Below, piece by piece: positions 1 to 9,054 of a stretch of DNA of 64,000 nt (position 1 is its first letter; each line of letters opens with the position of its first letter). Below the pieces are notes generated by a model that was given only the letters and a program-made list of their open reading frames with translations, searched no databases and was not told the origin of the DNA. Origin of the DNA: Bacteroidota bacterium (lineage in GTDB: Bacteria > Bacteroidota > Bacteroidia > Chitinophagales > BACL12); NCBI GenBank assembly GCA_016715425.1, contig JADKAC010000005.1, positions 558,001-622,000 on the forward strand, in the 5' to 3' direction. Position numbers and translations under genes: made by a program.

Positions 1-198
1 GAAGGATTGGAAGATGTACATCTTCAAAAATTTTACAGAGAGTTTATGATTTCCGAAGCAGGGCATTATAGAATGTTTATTGATTTGGCGAACGCATATT
101 TAGGCAAAGATGTAGTGAAAAAACGCTGGCAGGAATGGTTGGAATTTGAGGCAGAATTAATACATCAATTAGAACTTGATGGTAAACGCATGCATTAA
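1..198 (+). CDS. miaE: tRNA-(ms[2]io[6]A)-hydroxylase, C-terminal end (partial)
   Basis: The reading frame is open to the left edge of the window, so only about the last 65 residues are present. The segment with EAGHYRMF followed by WLEFEAELI matches the C-terminal part of MiaE, a ferritin-like diiron enzyme that hydroxylates the isopentenyl side chain of the modified adenosine at tRNA position 37. The E-x-x-H pattern fits a diiron ligand pair. The gene overlaps the 3' end of the convergent queG gene by 4 bases. A TTG at position 7 is not a real start. The family call rests on recognition of a short stretch and is fairly but not fully secure. Confidence 0.75.
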   Translation, partial: EGLEDVHLQKFYREFMISEAGHYRMFIDLANAYLGKDVVKKRWQEWLEFEAELIHQLELDGKRMH

Positions 199-1124
199 TC
201 GTTTTCGGTTTTTAAAAAATCTATGTTGCGTGTTAAGCCAATATATTTTGTTCTTTTAACAGGAGATTTTTTAAAGACACTATTGAAAGTTTCCAAAGAA
301 AGCGATTCCCATTCTTCTTTGCGCATCGCCATTAATTTTGCTGAAGGCATAAATCTAATTTCCTGATGTGGTTTACTAAACCTATTCCACGGACATACTT
401 GCTGACAAATATCACAACCAAACATCCAGTTATCCATTTTACCTGAAAAATCTTCAGGAATATTTTCTCTCATTTCAATAGTGAGATATGAAATACATTT
501 TTGTGCTTCTATTGAATAAGGTTGCAATGCATCTGTAGGACATGCATCAATACATGCTGTGCAAGTACCACAATAATCCTTTATCGGACTATCGTACTCT
601 AATTCTAAATCACAAATAATTTCAGCAAGAAAATAATACGATCCATTTTTCGGATGGATGAGAGTTGTGTTTTTACCCTGCCATCCTAATCCACTTTTCT
701 TTGCCCATGATTTTTCTAATACCGGAGCAGAGTCAGTAAATATGCGATATGAAAATTCCCCTGCTTGTTTGGAAATAATGTCAGCAAGCAATTGTAGTTT
801 TTCTTTTATTACAAAATGATAATCTTCTCCATACGCATACATCGAAATTTTTGGTGCCAATTCATCTTCCTGTTTTATTTCGGAATAATAATTATACATC
901 AGGCTAATAACTGATTTTGCACCGGGAACTAATAGTGTAGGGTCAACACGTTTTTCAAAATGATTTTCCATGTAATGCATTTTGCCATGCAATCCTTTTT
1001 GTAACCATTGTTCTAATTGTATTGCTTCCGTTTCTAATTTTTCTGCTTTTGAAATTCCACAAAAAGCAAATCCTATTTTACCGGATTCTGATTTAATAAA
1101 TTGTGTGAGTGAAGTGCGATTCAA
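195..1124 (-). CDS. queG: Epoxyqueuosine reductase QueG
   Basis: QueG reduces epoxyqueuosine to queuosine in tRNA, the last step of queuosine synthesis, using a cobalamin and two [4Fe-4S] clusters. The 309-residue protein shows the family layout: an N-terminal cobalamin-binding reductase part with a TDSAPVLEK motif near residue 130 that holds the catalytic Asp, then a ferredoxin-like part with CGTCTACIDACP (about residues 184-195) and CDICQQVCPWN (about 236-247). The length is typical for the short Bacteroidota form, which lacks the HEAT-like tail. Its start overlaps the stop of the upstream oxidoreductase gene by 4 bases, so the two are probably co-transcribed. Confidence 0.95.
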   Translation of the reverse strand: MNRTSLTQFIKSESGKIGFAFCGISKAEKLETEAIQLEQWLQKGLHGKMHYMENHFEKRVDPTLLVPGAKSVISLMYNYYSEIKQEDELAPKISMYAYGEDYHFVIKEKLQLLADIISKQAGEFSYRIFTDSAPVLEKSWAKKSGLGWQGKNTTLIHPKNGSYYFLAEIICDLELEYDSPIKDYCGTCTACIDACPTDALQPYSIEAQKCISYLTIEMRENIPEDFSGKMDNWMFGCDICQQVCPWNRFSKPHQEIRFMPSAKLMAMRKEEWESLSLETFNSVFKKSPVKRTKYIGLTRNIDFLKTEND

Positions 1125-1807
1125 GATTTTATCTCTTTTGCACTTTGTAAAAGCACATCATTTTTAATGATATGCAAACCGTATTTTAAATGCAGTGCAT
1201 TATGCATCATCACTAAGGCTACGTCACTTGCATGTATGCTTTTATATTTGCGCAAACCACCTATCAATATCGGATTAAAAATGCGCATAATAATTTTGCC
1301 AAAACCTTCACCAAATCTTTTTTCTTTTCTCTCTCCTTCTAATAATCCCGGTTGATAAATGCACAATGTGGAATGCGATACTTTTCCTTTCCACTCCGCA
1401 ATTACCTCTTCCTGCATTTCACCTTTTAGTTTTGAATAAAAAATAGTGCTGTTTGGATTAGCACCCATTGAAGACATAATGTGCAGTGATTTACAATTAT
1501 GCATTGCACTGTGTCTTGCTATTTGCACCGGATATTCTTTATCCACTTTTTTATAGGTTTCTTTATTTCCTTTTTCTTTTTCCATGGTGGTGCCCAGACA
1601 ACAAAAAATATGATCAGAAGAAAATAAATCCGGATAATCATGTAGTTGTGAAAAATCAATTACTACCTGTTGTAATTTTTCATGATGCACATTCAATGGC
1701 TTGCGCACCACCACTTTTACCGAGGTGAAAGCTGTATTGCTTAACAGTAATTCTGTTAAAGCACTTCCTGTTAATCCGCTTGCGCCAAAAACTGTTGCAG
1801 TTGCCAT
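1121..1807 (-). CDS. NAD(P)-binding SDR-type oxidoreductase (HTATIP2/TIP30-like)
   Basis: This 228-residue Rossmann-fold protein starts with ATVFGASGLTGSAL, the glycine-rich nucleotide-binding motif of atypical short-chain dehydrogenases. CCLGTT after the fourth strand and the SSMGAN...YSKLKGE stretch (Ser plus Tyr-x-x-x-Lys) match the HTATIP2/TIP30-like group. The substrate is unknown. The gene lies directly upstream of queG with a 4-base overlap, which suggests one transcript but not necessarily one pathway. Confidence is high for the fold and low for any specific reaction. Confidence 0.8.
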   Translation of the reverse strand: MATATVFGASGLTGSALTELLLSNTAFTSVKVVVRKPLNVHHEKLQQVVIDFSQLHDYPDLFSSDHIFCCLGTTMEKEKGNKETYKKVDKEYPVQIARHSAMHNCKSLHIMSSMGANPNSTIFYSKLKGEMQEEVIAEWKGKVSHSTLCIYQPGLLEGERKEKRFGEGFGKIIMRIFNPILIGGLRKYKSIHASDVALVMMHNALHLKYGLHIIKNDVLLQSAKEIKS

Positions 1808-1816
1808 ATATTGAGT

Positions 1817-2569
1817 TTAGAAAAAATATTTTTTTGTTTTAAAAAACAAAAAATGAATAAAGTACCACATACATGCAAACAAGGAAAGCTGCTGATAGTT
1901 GCGTAAAATCTGCCAGTTATATTTTGCCACTTTCCATTTGTTTGCCGATAAAGAATTTTCGGAAGTATGATAGGTAGCTAAAATTTCGGGTAAACAATAT
2001 CCTGTTATTCCTGATTGTAAAATTTTTAACCACAATCCCCAGTCTTGTCGCATACGCAATTCAGGCATATATACTTTTCCCAATGATTCTGAATTGTACA
2101 TTGCAGTTAAGTTTCCGATTGTATTGTGTTTTAATAATTGTTTGTAGGTAACCGATGCAGGTGCTAAAATTATTTTTTTATTGTGTGTTTTAGTTTGCAA
2201 AGTTTCGTACCAGGTATAAGTGAGTAAATGATTATTTGCTTCCATAAAAGCCACCTGCTTTTCTAATTTTAATGAATGCCATGTATCATCTGCATCTAAG
2301 AATGCAATATATTTTCCAATCGCTTTTTTAATACCTGCATTTCTTGCAATGCCGGGGCCTCCGTTTTGTTGCAAATTTATTATTGAAATTTGTGCATGTT
2401 GTTGTGCAAGTGCAGTAATTATTTCCAAAGAATTATCGGTAGAAGCATCATTAATTAAAATTATTTCGAATGATTGCAATGTTTGATATAGCACACTATC
2501 CACTGTTTTGGCAATAGAGATTGCTGCATTATATACCGGAATTATTACTGAAACTTTAATTGCGGTCAT
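1817..2569 (-). CDS. Glycosyltransferase family 2
   Basis: A GT-A fold glycosyltransferase of about 250 residues. It shows the N-terminal VSVIIPVYNA strand, INDASTDNS, and the metal-binding AFLDADDTWH (the D-x-D region). I chose the ATG at 2569 rather than one 18 codons upstream because the protein then begins immediately before the family's first strand. The upstream glycosyltransferase also stops (TGA) one base before this ATG, a translational-coupling arrangement. Donor and acceptor cannot be read from sequence. It probably adds a sugar to a cell-surface glycan. Confidence 0.85.
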   Translation of the reverse strand: MTAIKVSVIIPVYNAAISIAKTVDSVLYQTLQSFEIILINDASTDNSLEIITALAQQHAQISIINLQQNGGPGIARNAGIKKAIGKYIAFLDADDTWHSLKLEKQVAFMEANNHLLTYTWYETLQTKTHNKKIILAPASVTYKQLLKHNTIGNLTAMYNSESLGKVYMPELRMRQDWGLWLKILQSGITGYCLPEILATYHTSENSLSANKWKVAKYNWQILRNYQQLSLFACMWYFIHFLFFKTKKYFF

Positions 2570-2570
2570 A

Positions 2571-3374
2571 TCATTTAAAATTGATGCTGCCGAAATAAAT
2601 ATAATGTATAAAATGCCATGCACTCATACTTGATTTGTACTCTCCATATTTGCGCATAGTGTATGCTAAATTTATAAATAAAAATTGCCAGCCATATACT
2701 TTACGAATCATCGCTCCTTTTGCGGTAACCATTGCAGGTGTATAAATGCGACCTGAAGTATTCATTGTTTTTAAAATGCAAATGTTTATAGGAATATATC
2801 TGGCTGTTCCACCTGCTTTAATTATATCATTCAAAAAAATAAATTCTTCACCTCCGGGATAAGTGGCACCCAATCCAAACTGCTCGTTAAATGTTATTTT
2901 ATTCTGTAGAATCCAATTGCGTTTCAACAGCATTTCACAAGAACTCACTTTTGCGGCAGTGCGTACGCTGTGAAGAAAAGTATTGTTGCTATAATTTTTT
3001 ATCGGCTGCATTTTATCATCCAGCATCTTTCCCGTTAAAGTAATTGCATCCGGATATTTTTCTATGGATTGCAAAAGTGTGCTGTAAATATTTTCGGTAA
3101 GTAAATTATCATCATCGCATAACAGTAAATAATCTGTAGTGATATTTTCTATACAGGCATTTCTGCTTTTAGATAAGCCGGTTTCCTGCATGCTGATAAA
3201 TTTAATATAGGGGGCGGATAATTTTTTATAAACCAACTTATACTCTTCTATCTTTTCAAATGCAGTAATTTGATGTACTATTACTATTTCGTCGAAACCT
3301 GCATTACATAAAGCATCAATTTGGAAAATGCCATCATTCAATGTAGATATTGCAAGCCCGATTGTGGATTTCAT
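2571..3374 (-). CDS. Glycosyltransferase family 2-like protein
   Basis: The 267-residue protein begins with GLAISTLNDG and carries LLLCDDDNLL near residue 108, an acidic cluster at the place of the D-x-D motif, and GGEEFIFLNDI near residue 190. These fit a diverged GT2 glycosyltransferase. It is the first gene of a two-gene unit with the downstream GT2 gene. It is divergent from the glycosyltransferase starting at 3686, and the shared 311-base gap between them presumably holds both promoters. Sugar specificity is unknown. Confidence 0.75.
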   Translation of the reverse strand: MKSTIGLAISTLNDGIFQIDALCNAGFDEIVIVHQITAFEKIEEYKLVYKKLSAPYIKFISMQETGLSKSRNACIENITTDYLLLCDDDNLLTENIYSTLLQSIEKYPDAITLTGKMLDDKMQPIKNYSNNTFLHSVRTAAKVSSCEMLLKRNWILQNKITFNEQFGLGATYPGGEEFIFLNDIIKAGGTARYIPINICILKTMNTSGRIYTPAMVTAKGAMIRKVYGWQFLFINLAYTMRKYGEYKSSMSAWHFIHYIYFGSINFK

Positions 3375-3685
3375 ACGGGTAATTTTGTTTGTAATATTTT
3401 ATTCTTCATCAGTATTGAAATCGGAAATCAATAGTAATTTTTTTCGGATTAAAAATAGCGAAGTTACTTGTAAAACATTTTACCATATACAATACCTTTT
3501 TCCTGATAAGCTGCATTATGTTTAACCTTTAATCAAAATCAACATCATATCATTTATAATGTTTCTAGTGAAAATTTCATAAAATACCAATCACTATATT
3601 TTTTATAAACAGAATCAATTTTATTTGAATTTTAAAAAGGTTTAATTAGCTTATTTTTGAGCTTTCCAAAAAAAAATGAAAATAC
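3375..3685. other. AT-rich intergenic gap between divergent glycosyltransferase genes
   Basis: This 311-base stretch is very AT-rich and has no convincing open reading frame or RNA gene. It separates two divergently transcribed surface-glycan genes and should contain promoters for both, but I see no clear TAnnTTTG element. Confidence 0.5.
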
Positions 3686-4738
3686 TTGGCTCAAAAAAAT
3701 AAAATAGCATTTTTCTATCCATCGCATTTTCCGATTAAAGGAGGTTCTTCCATTCATGGGTACTATCTGGTTAAATATCTTACTGAAGCAGGTTTGCAAT
3801 TAATTACTTTTCCCGATAAACCTGATAACATCAGTATATATTATCCTTCACGTTTTAAATATATTCTAAAAGCCATAATGCAGTCTGATGTTGTTTATGT
3901 ACGAGTGCATACGGAAGGGAACACAAGATTTTTACCCTTAATTGCAAAAATTTGTGGTAAGAAAGTTATTGTTGAACTTAACGGATTGCCGGATGAATTG
4001 AAAGTGACCAAAGGATATTCCGATGTGCGGATTAAATATATTGATAGGCGATTGAAACTTTATTTTCGTTTGGCAGATGTAGTTATTACACCTAGTAAAA
4101 TGCTTGCTGATTATTGTAAAACTTATCTAAGAAAAAAGAATGTTGTGATAATTGAAAATGGTGGTGAACATTTTGGTACAAATTTTAAAAATATTGATGA
4201 AGATGTATATGCTTCTGTAATGGACATCAGAAGAGTACATAAAAAGATAGCTATATGGTCGGGCACAGCAAATCCTTGGCAGGGAATTTCTATGGTGGAA
4301 ACACTTGCAAAGATTAGTGGTATCGATTTAGGAATAATTATTATCAGCAACGACAGACATGTAGAGTTTACTTTTCAAACCATTGAACGGGTGTATATTT
4401 ATAAAGGGCTAAACCGAGAAGAAATTTCTTTTATAATATCAAAAGCAGATGTGGGAATGGCATTTTATGATGATCATCATTGGTGCAGATATCAAGATTA
4501 TTATGGTAGTTCATTAAAGTACTATGAATATCGTGCAAATGGATTATCTGTTGTTGCAACACCTTCCGGTCATTTAAAAGATGAAGCTGGTCCGGAGGTT
4601 TTTATTTCCAATGATATCAGTGCAATGTATAAATGGATTATGGAACATGCAGAAAGAAAAGAGGATAACTACTCCTATCGTTCATGGAAAGATGTTGCGG
4701 ATGAAACGATAGCGGTTATTGATAAATTAAAAAATTAG
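3686..4738 (+). CDS. Glycosyltransferase family 4 (GT-B fold)
   Basis: A 350-residue GT-B type protein. The N-terminal IAFFYPSHFPIKGG is the acceptor-side glycine-rich strand, VITPSKMLADY marks the end of the N-domain, and a C-terminal donor-binding half contains YYEYRANGLSVVATPSG, equivalent to the usual E-x7-E region. The only in-frame start is TTG at 3686, because a TGA lies three codons upstream. An ATG at 3676 is in another frame and stops after eight codons. It is followed after 2 bases by the methyltransferase gene, so it probably heads a three-gene operon (3686-6446) for glycan assembly. Confidence 0.8.
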   Translation: MAQKNKIAFFYPSHFPIKGGSSIHGYYLVKYLTEAGLQLITFPDKPDNISIYYPSRFKYILKAIMQSDVVYVRVHTEGNTRFLPLIAKICGKKVIVELNGLPDELKVTKGYSDVRIKYIDRRLKLYFRLADVVITPSKMLADYCKTYLRKKNVVIIENGGEHFGTNFKNIDEDVYASVMDIRRVHKKIAIWSGTANPWQGISMVETLAKISGIDLGIIIISNDRHVEFTFQTIERVYIYKGLNREEISFIISKADVGMAFYDDHHWCRYQDYYGSSLKYYEYRANGLSVVATPSGHLKDEAGPEVFISNDISAMYKWIMEHAERKEDNYSYRSWKDVADETIAVIDKLKN

Positions 4739-4740
4739 GT

Positions 4741-5565
4741 ATGGCAACTATCAGACATAAAAAATATATTGGTTATAGTACTTTATTATTCATTGGGTTA
4801 ATCGTGGTTGCCTATGTAATAAATACAATAATTTTTAAGGGAGAAATATTTATTCTTATGGCTTTTGGCCTTGCCATTTTATTTCTTACTATTTTGATTA
4901 CTGCCCGCAATTTGCAGGATATTATAATTGAAAAGAAAAATGAAACCGTAGCAATTTCAGATGGATGGAATTTATTTTATGCTACCTATCCCTTGCAATT
5001 ACATTTACCATTAATTACTTCCTTTACTATTGCACCAGATTTTGCATTTATTTTAATCAAAACAATTCAAACCAGAAAACCTAAAACAATTTTAGAATTA
5101 GGATGTGGAAGAACTACACTAATTGCAGCAGCATATTTAAAACAAAATGGATTGCAGGGAAAAATTATTTCTGTAGATGGCGATAAAGAATATCTGGAAC
5201 AGTGCCGCTATTTTGCAACATTAAATGGATTGGAATCTTATATTCAATTTGTGCATGCGCCAATTACAGAACAAGTGATAAATAAAAAAACTTATAATTG
5301 GTATAATGCGGATATGCTTCCAAAAGAACAGTTTGATTTATTATTAATTGATGGTCCTCCTGAAAAAGTGGGAGTGCTGAGCCGCTATCCTGCATTGCCT
5401 TTGCTCATACAGTATGCAGCCGAACATGCAGTTATTCTTGCCGATGATGCAGGTCGCCCGGATATGATTATCACTGCACAACATTGGCAAAAAGAATTTC
5501 CCAAATTTCAACAGCAATATATTCAAACCTTGCGAGGTACATTGATTATTAATGTAGATGTATAA
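4741..5565 (+). CDS. Membrane-anchored class I SAM-dependent methyltransferase
   Basis: The first 55 residues contain two hydrophobic segments (about 12-31 and 33-52), so the enzyme is probably anchored in the inner membrane. The catalytic domain follows: TILELGCGRTTL (motif I, about residue 118), IISVDGD (motif II) and LLLIDGPPEK (motif IV region). The lid-like DGPP motif is common in methyltransferases of polysaccharide loci. The gene sits between two glycosyltransferases, overlapping the next one by one base (TAATG), so the natural guess is modification of a surface glycan or its precursor. The substrate is not known. Confidence 0.75.
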   Translation: MATIRHKKYIGYSTLLFIGLIVVAYVINTIIFKGEIFILMAFGLAILFLTILITARNLQDIIIEKKNETVAISDGWNLFYATYPLQLHLPLITSFTIAPDFAFILIKTIQTRKPKTILELGCGRTTLIAAAYLKQNGLQGKIISVDGDKEYLEQCRYFATLNGLESYIQFVHAPITEQVINKKTYNWYNADMLPKEQFDLLLIDGPPEKVGVLSRYPALPLLIQYAAEHAVILADDAGRPDMIITAQHWQKEFPKFQQQYIQTLRGTLIINVDV

Positions 5566-6446
5566 TGCAGATTTCTGTAATCATTCCTGTTTATAATGCC
5601 GAAGCTTTTGTGGCTGAAGCAGTGCATTCTGCTTTACAACAAACACAGGTTGAAGAAATAATTTTGATTGATGATGGTTCTACAGATACCTCCGCAGAAA
5701 TATGTTTACAATTAGCAAACATAAATTCTAAAATAAAATTTTTGCAGCATACAGATAAAAAAAATCATGGTGCCGGTGCTGCAAGAAATTTAGGAATTGC
5801 AAATGCATCTTTTCCTTTCATCGCTTTTTTAGATGCAGATGATTTGTATTTACCGAATCGTTTTGACAACACTGAAAAAATATTTGAATTACATTCTGAT
5901 GCGGATGGAGTGTATGGTTGTTTGGGAATTCAATTTCAAACTGCGGAAGATGAACAACAATGGAAATCCAGATTTTCTCATACGCTCACACACATGTATA
6001 GTGATGTTGCACCGGAACAGCTTGCACTGCAAATGTCGCCACTTGGAAATCAAGGTTGGTTTAGTATTGATACACTAACAATTAAAAAATCAGTGATTGA
6101 AAGAGTAGGAGGGTTTAGTAATTTACGACTTAGTCAGGACACAGAATTTATTTTAAAACTTGCAATTACATCCCGATTATATTCTGCCGATAATATTGCA
6201 CCGATTGCAGTGCGCAGAGTGCATGGTAATAATCGCATTACGTCCGGCAAAGAATATTTTTATCGCAATCGTTTGCAACTGTGGAAGAATATGATGCATT
6301 GGAGTAAGAATGAAAATATGAATCATTCCTGGTATAAGAGATTTCGCAAACAGTACAATAAAACAGTTTTAATTTATCTGCGATTTGTTCCGGGATTTTT
6401 TGCAAAAATTAAATTTTTGTTTTCTTCTTTCAAAAATGTCAATTAA
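5565..6446 (+). CDS. Glycosyltransferase family 2
   Basis: A 293-residue GT2 enzyme with ISVIIPVYNAEAF at the start, LIDDGSTDTS, GAGAARNLG, and AFLDADDLYLP as the metal-binding region. A late LSQDTEF resembles the catalytic Asp-containing segment of the family. Translation is probably coupled to the methyltransferase, since its ATG overlaps the previous stop codon. No membrane segments are evident, so it acts at the cytoplasmic face. Specificity is unknown. Confidence 0.88.
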   Translation: MQISVIIPVYNAEAFVAEAVHSALQQTQVEEIILIDDGSTDTSAEICLQLANINSKIKFLQHTDKKNHGAGAARNLGIANASFPFIAFLDADDLYLPNRFDNTEKIFELHSDADGVYGCLGIQFQTAEDEQQWKSRFSHTLTHMYSDVAPEQLALQMSPLGNQGWFSIDTLTIKKSVIERVGGFSNLRLSQDTEFILKLAITSRLYSADNIAPIAVRRVHGNNRITSGKEYFYRNRLQLWKNMMHWSKNENMNHSWYKRFRKQYNKTVLIYLRFVPGFFAKIKFLFSSFKNVN

Positions 6447-6613
6447 CTACTCACACAGGATTTAATTCCTAAACAGTTCAAATATATCATGAAGTAATTT
6501 TCTTTTGCTTCATAAACTTTTCCAAGTATGAATTTGTAGATATATCGTGTTGTCTATGTCAATGATGCACCTGCAATAGTGAGATTTGTCATTACATAGA
6601 CTTCTTTTTAGAT

Positions 6614-6621
6614 TAACTTTG
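6614..6621 (+). promoter_or_regulatory. Putative Bacteroidota-type promoter (-7 element)
   Basis: TAACTTTG matches the Bacteroidota -7 consensus TAnnTTTG. A TTTG lies upstream at 6585-6588 as a possible -33 element, although the spacing (about 25) is longer than usual. The expected transcription start falls almost on the ATG at 6629, so the transcript may be nearly leaderless. Confidence 0.45.
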
Positions 6622-6628
6622 TATCGAG

Positions 6629-7015
6629 ATGCAAATCAGGCAAGCTACAGCATTTGGTTTTATTATCCTTTATCTTATAGCAATCAGCTATCCGTCCATT
6701 TTGAATTGTTCTTATACTCTCAACAAAACTTATATCAGTAATAATATTTGTGTAAACCGATATGTAAAAGATTCCACCTGTGATGGAAAATGTTATTTGA
6801 TGGAACAGTTGAATCAACATACTGATGGACAAAATACTAACCCCACATCTACACCGGTTACAACACAAATATATGAAGTACCTGCGCATCTTACAACAGA
6901 TTTAGTAAAACCATTTTTTAGATCTGAAACATTAATTTCATTTCTCAATTTTGAAACAATAATTCCAAAAGATTTTTATCCCGAATTAATTATTCCTCCT
7001 CCGCAATCAGTTTAG
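6629..7015 (+). CDS. Small membrane-anchored cysteine-motif protein (unknown function)
   Basis: A 128-residue protein with one N-terminal hydrophobic segment (about residues 8-24). A conserved-looking cluster follows: ICVNR, then a Cys-x3-Cys pair in CDGKCYLMEQL. The rest is low-complexity and proline-rich and ends in IPPPQSV. I recall proteins with a similar Cys-x3-Cys-Y-L pattern next to metal-related outer-membrane genes in Bacteroidota, but I cannot name a family. It is the first gene of a three-gene unit with a lipoprotein and a Cys-containing beta-barrel protein, so a role in metal handling is a reasonable inference only. Confidence 0.6.
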   Translation: MQIRQATAFGFIILYLIAISYPSILNCSYTLNKTYISNNICVNRYVKDSTCDGKCYLMEQLNQHTDGQNTNPTSTPVTTQIYEVPAHLTTDLVKPFFRSETLISFLNFETIIPKDFYPELIIPPPQSV

Positions 7016-7065
7016 TTAAGTACTCAAGTACACACGCAATTTTTATTAATAACTAAACTGAAAAA

Positions 7066-7479
7066 ATGAAAAATAAATTTATAGTATTTATAGCTACGGC
7101 AATGGTATTCTCATTGAGTGCCTGTGATGAAAAAGTAGATGATACCCCAGATCCCAATTACGATGCAAGAATCACTATTATTGAACCTGATGAAGGGATG
7201 GTAATGAATAGCGGTGAAGAATTACATATTGAAGTGGATGTTGAAGTGGTAGGCACAATACATAATGTAGAAGTCTTAGCTTTAAATGAAACCACCGGAG
7301 ATACGATTTTGTATTATTTAGATATGCCGCATACACAAAACCTGTTTCAATTTCATGATCACGTTGAGCCAATAGTTACTGAAATATCCAACTGTATTGT
7401 AAGAGCATCCAGTTGGGGAATGGATGAAACTGCATTGGATGCGGATTCAAAAACAGTTCATTTTACAATTAATCCATAA
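7066..7479 (+). CDS. Lipoprotein, possibly DUF4625-like
   Basis: The 137-residue product starts with a lipoprotein signal peptide ending in SLSAC, so it should be lipidated at Cys 20. The mature part is short and beta-rich, with ITIIEPDEG followed by a GEELHIEVDVE stretch. This pattern is reminiscent of DUF4625-type periplasmic lipoproteins found beside metal-uptake genes, but the match is from memory. It ends 2 bases before the next ATG and is probably co-transcribed with both neighbours. Confidence 0.6.
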   Translation: MKNKFIVFIATAMVFSLSACDEKVDDTPDPNYDARITIIEPDEGMVMNSGEELHIEVDVEVVGTIHNVEVLALNETTGDTILYYLDMPHTQNLFQFHDHVEPIVTEISNCIVRASSWGMDETALDADSKTVHFTINP

Positions 7480-7481
7480 TA

Positions 7482-8384
7482 ATGGAATATGTGAAAAAAA
7501 TAATACCGTTAGCAGCCATTGTGTTGCTAACGGTATTTCAATCCCGTGCATGTAATATGTGTGGTTGTCAAACTTCACTTAACTACACCGGATTGCTGAA
7601 TTATACAGGCTCAAATTTTTTAAGTCTGCAGGGTACTTACAGTGGTATGCATACCCTTGATGAATTTACCGGTGCTGATATTTATTCAAAATATATAAGT
7701 ACTATGCTAACCGGAAGTGCACAAATAATTAAAGGACGTTGGGATATGCAGGCGTATGTTCCTTATGTATTCAACAGTTATCATCTTGCGGATTCCGATC
7801 CTTTCGATGTGAATGACTTAGCTGATATTGGTTGGTTGAATCATATTAAAATTTTTGGTAGTAATGATTCATCCAAGGCCAATTGGAATTTATATGTGAA
7901 AGCCGGAGTGGAAATGCCAACAGGAAAATTTTATAGCACATATCGTGAAGAAGATGTACCACCGGCAATGTCGGCAGGGTCGGGGAGTTGGGATGTTTTG
8001 ACAGGATTACGTTTTTCTTATTTCAAAAATAATGTGGGGGTATTTGCTAATTATTTATTTAAGTACAATACTGAAAACAGCAATAATTATAAATTCGGAA
8101 ATCAGAATATTGCAACTGCATTAGTAACTTATAGAATGGATGCAGGTAAAAATTCTTTTACACCATTAGTCGGAACAATTGCGGAGTTTATTAATTACGA
8201 TGAATTCTATGGTTATAATCAACATGGTACCAGTGGAGTAAATATTTATGCTACGCTCGGATTGGATTTTAATGCAGGTGATTTTAATATTGGTTGTAAT
8301 GCAGATATACCTGTTTATTCAAGGTATGATAATGATGCATCTTCTGTGTTGCGTGGCTCTGTGCATGTGGGATATTCGTTTTGA
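7482..8384 (+). CDS. Outer-membrane beta-barrel protein with N-terminal Cys motif
   Basis: The 300-residue protein has a signal peptide (cleavage near SRA) followed directly by CNMCGCQTS, a Cys-rich start of the mature protein. The rest alternates aromatic and glycine residues as in transmembrane beta-strands and ends in GYSF, a terminal aromatic typical of outer-membrane proteins. Similar proteins in Bacteroidota are annotated as transporters and often accompany copper or iron genes. The free N-terminal cysteines could bind metal at the periplasmic mouth, but that is inference. It is the last gene of the 6629-8384 unit. Confidence 0.65.
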   Translation: MEYVKKIIPLAAIVLLTVFQSRACNMCGCQTSLNYTGLLNYTGSNFLSLQGTYSGMHTLDEFTGADIYSKYISTMLTGSAQIIKGRWDMQAYVPYVFNSYHLADSDPFDVNDLADIGWLNHIKIFGSNDSSKANWNLYVKAGVEMPTGKFYSTYREEDVPPAMSAGSGSWDVLTGLRFSYFKNNVGVFANYLFKYNTENSNNYKFGNQNIATALVTYRMDAGKNSFTPLVGTIAEFINYDEFYGYNQHGTSGVNIYATLGLDFNAGDFNIGCNADIPVYSRYDNDASSVLRGSVHVGYSF

Positions 8385-8457
8385 TTTGTAAGTGTTTAAA
8401 CTAAACGGTTTTATTTCTCTTCCACTTAGGCCATAAAGCTTAAATTACTTAGGTCAA

Positions 8458-8475
8458 ATCAAATTAAAATTTGAT
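8458..8475. terminator. Possible bidirectional terminator between convergent genes
   Basis: A small inverted repeat (ATCAAATT, two bases, AATTTGAT) lies between the convergent genes ending at 8384 and 8494, where a shared terminator would be expected. The stem is AT-only, so support is weak. Confidence 0.25.
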
Positions 8476-8493
8476 GGTTTGTGTAAGACTTAT

Positions 8494-8934
8494 TTAGTCA
8501 ACAATTCTTAGAAAATTTCCATTTGAATCAAACTCAAGAACTAAAGTAGTATTCAATTCAATTTGCTGATTAATTCCTTCCAGTTCCCAACCAATTATAA
8601 AGTCATTCGGATATTCGATTAATGTATAATCTAGAATGTTGCCTGGTATAACTGAGTTTGGTAGTTGAGAAATTCCATCAATATCAATAACTTCATTATT
8701 GCCATTAAATTCAATGTTGATACCACAATCCAATGTTATGTCGTAGGTTAATTCTTTATTTTCTTCATCCTTTATAATTCTTATAGTACTACAAGATGGG
8801 AAATGTGTTTCTAAATACATTTTAATATCGGTAGGTAATTTATTTTCATTAATTATTCCCTCCTTTTCACAACCAAGTGCTGTAAAAATGAACACTACTA
8901 ATGTCATGAATAATACTCTTTTTGAATTTTTCAT
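8494..8934 (-). CDS. PepSY-like lipoprotein
   Basis: I take the start at 8934, 32 codons inside the longest frame, because this ATG is followed by a complete lipoprotein signal (Lys-rich start, hydrophobic core, TALGC). The mature 125 or so residues resemble the PepSY-like (PF11396, BLIP-like) family: LPTDIKMYLETHFP followed by acidic beta-strands (YDITLDCGINIEF, LEFDSNGNF). Proteins of this group are small periplasmic beta-proteins whose function is unclear. A second PepSY-like gene and a two-component system lie immediately upstream. Confidence 0.65.
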   Translation of the reverse strand: MKNSKRVLFMTLVVFIFTALGCEKEGIINENKLPTDIKMYLETHFPSCSTIRIIKDEENKELTYDITLDCGINIEFNGNNEVIDIDGISQLPNSVIPGNILDYTLIEYPNDFIIGWELEGINQQIELNTTLVLEFDSNGNFLRIVD

Positions 8935-9054
8935 AATGATTATATTTTGTTTAAGAAGTTGATGGCTGAAAATGTATCGGTCGGTGAGATGCCGACCGAT
9001 AGAAATTTTTGTCAGAACTGAAGACTTCATCAGGAGATAATGTCTGTAAATTAA

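Noticed and set aside
1817..2623. Start of the GT2 gene at 2623
   Set aside because: That start overlaps the upstream gene by over 50 bases and adds residues without family similarity. The ATG at 2569 is one base beyond the upstream stop.
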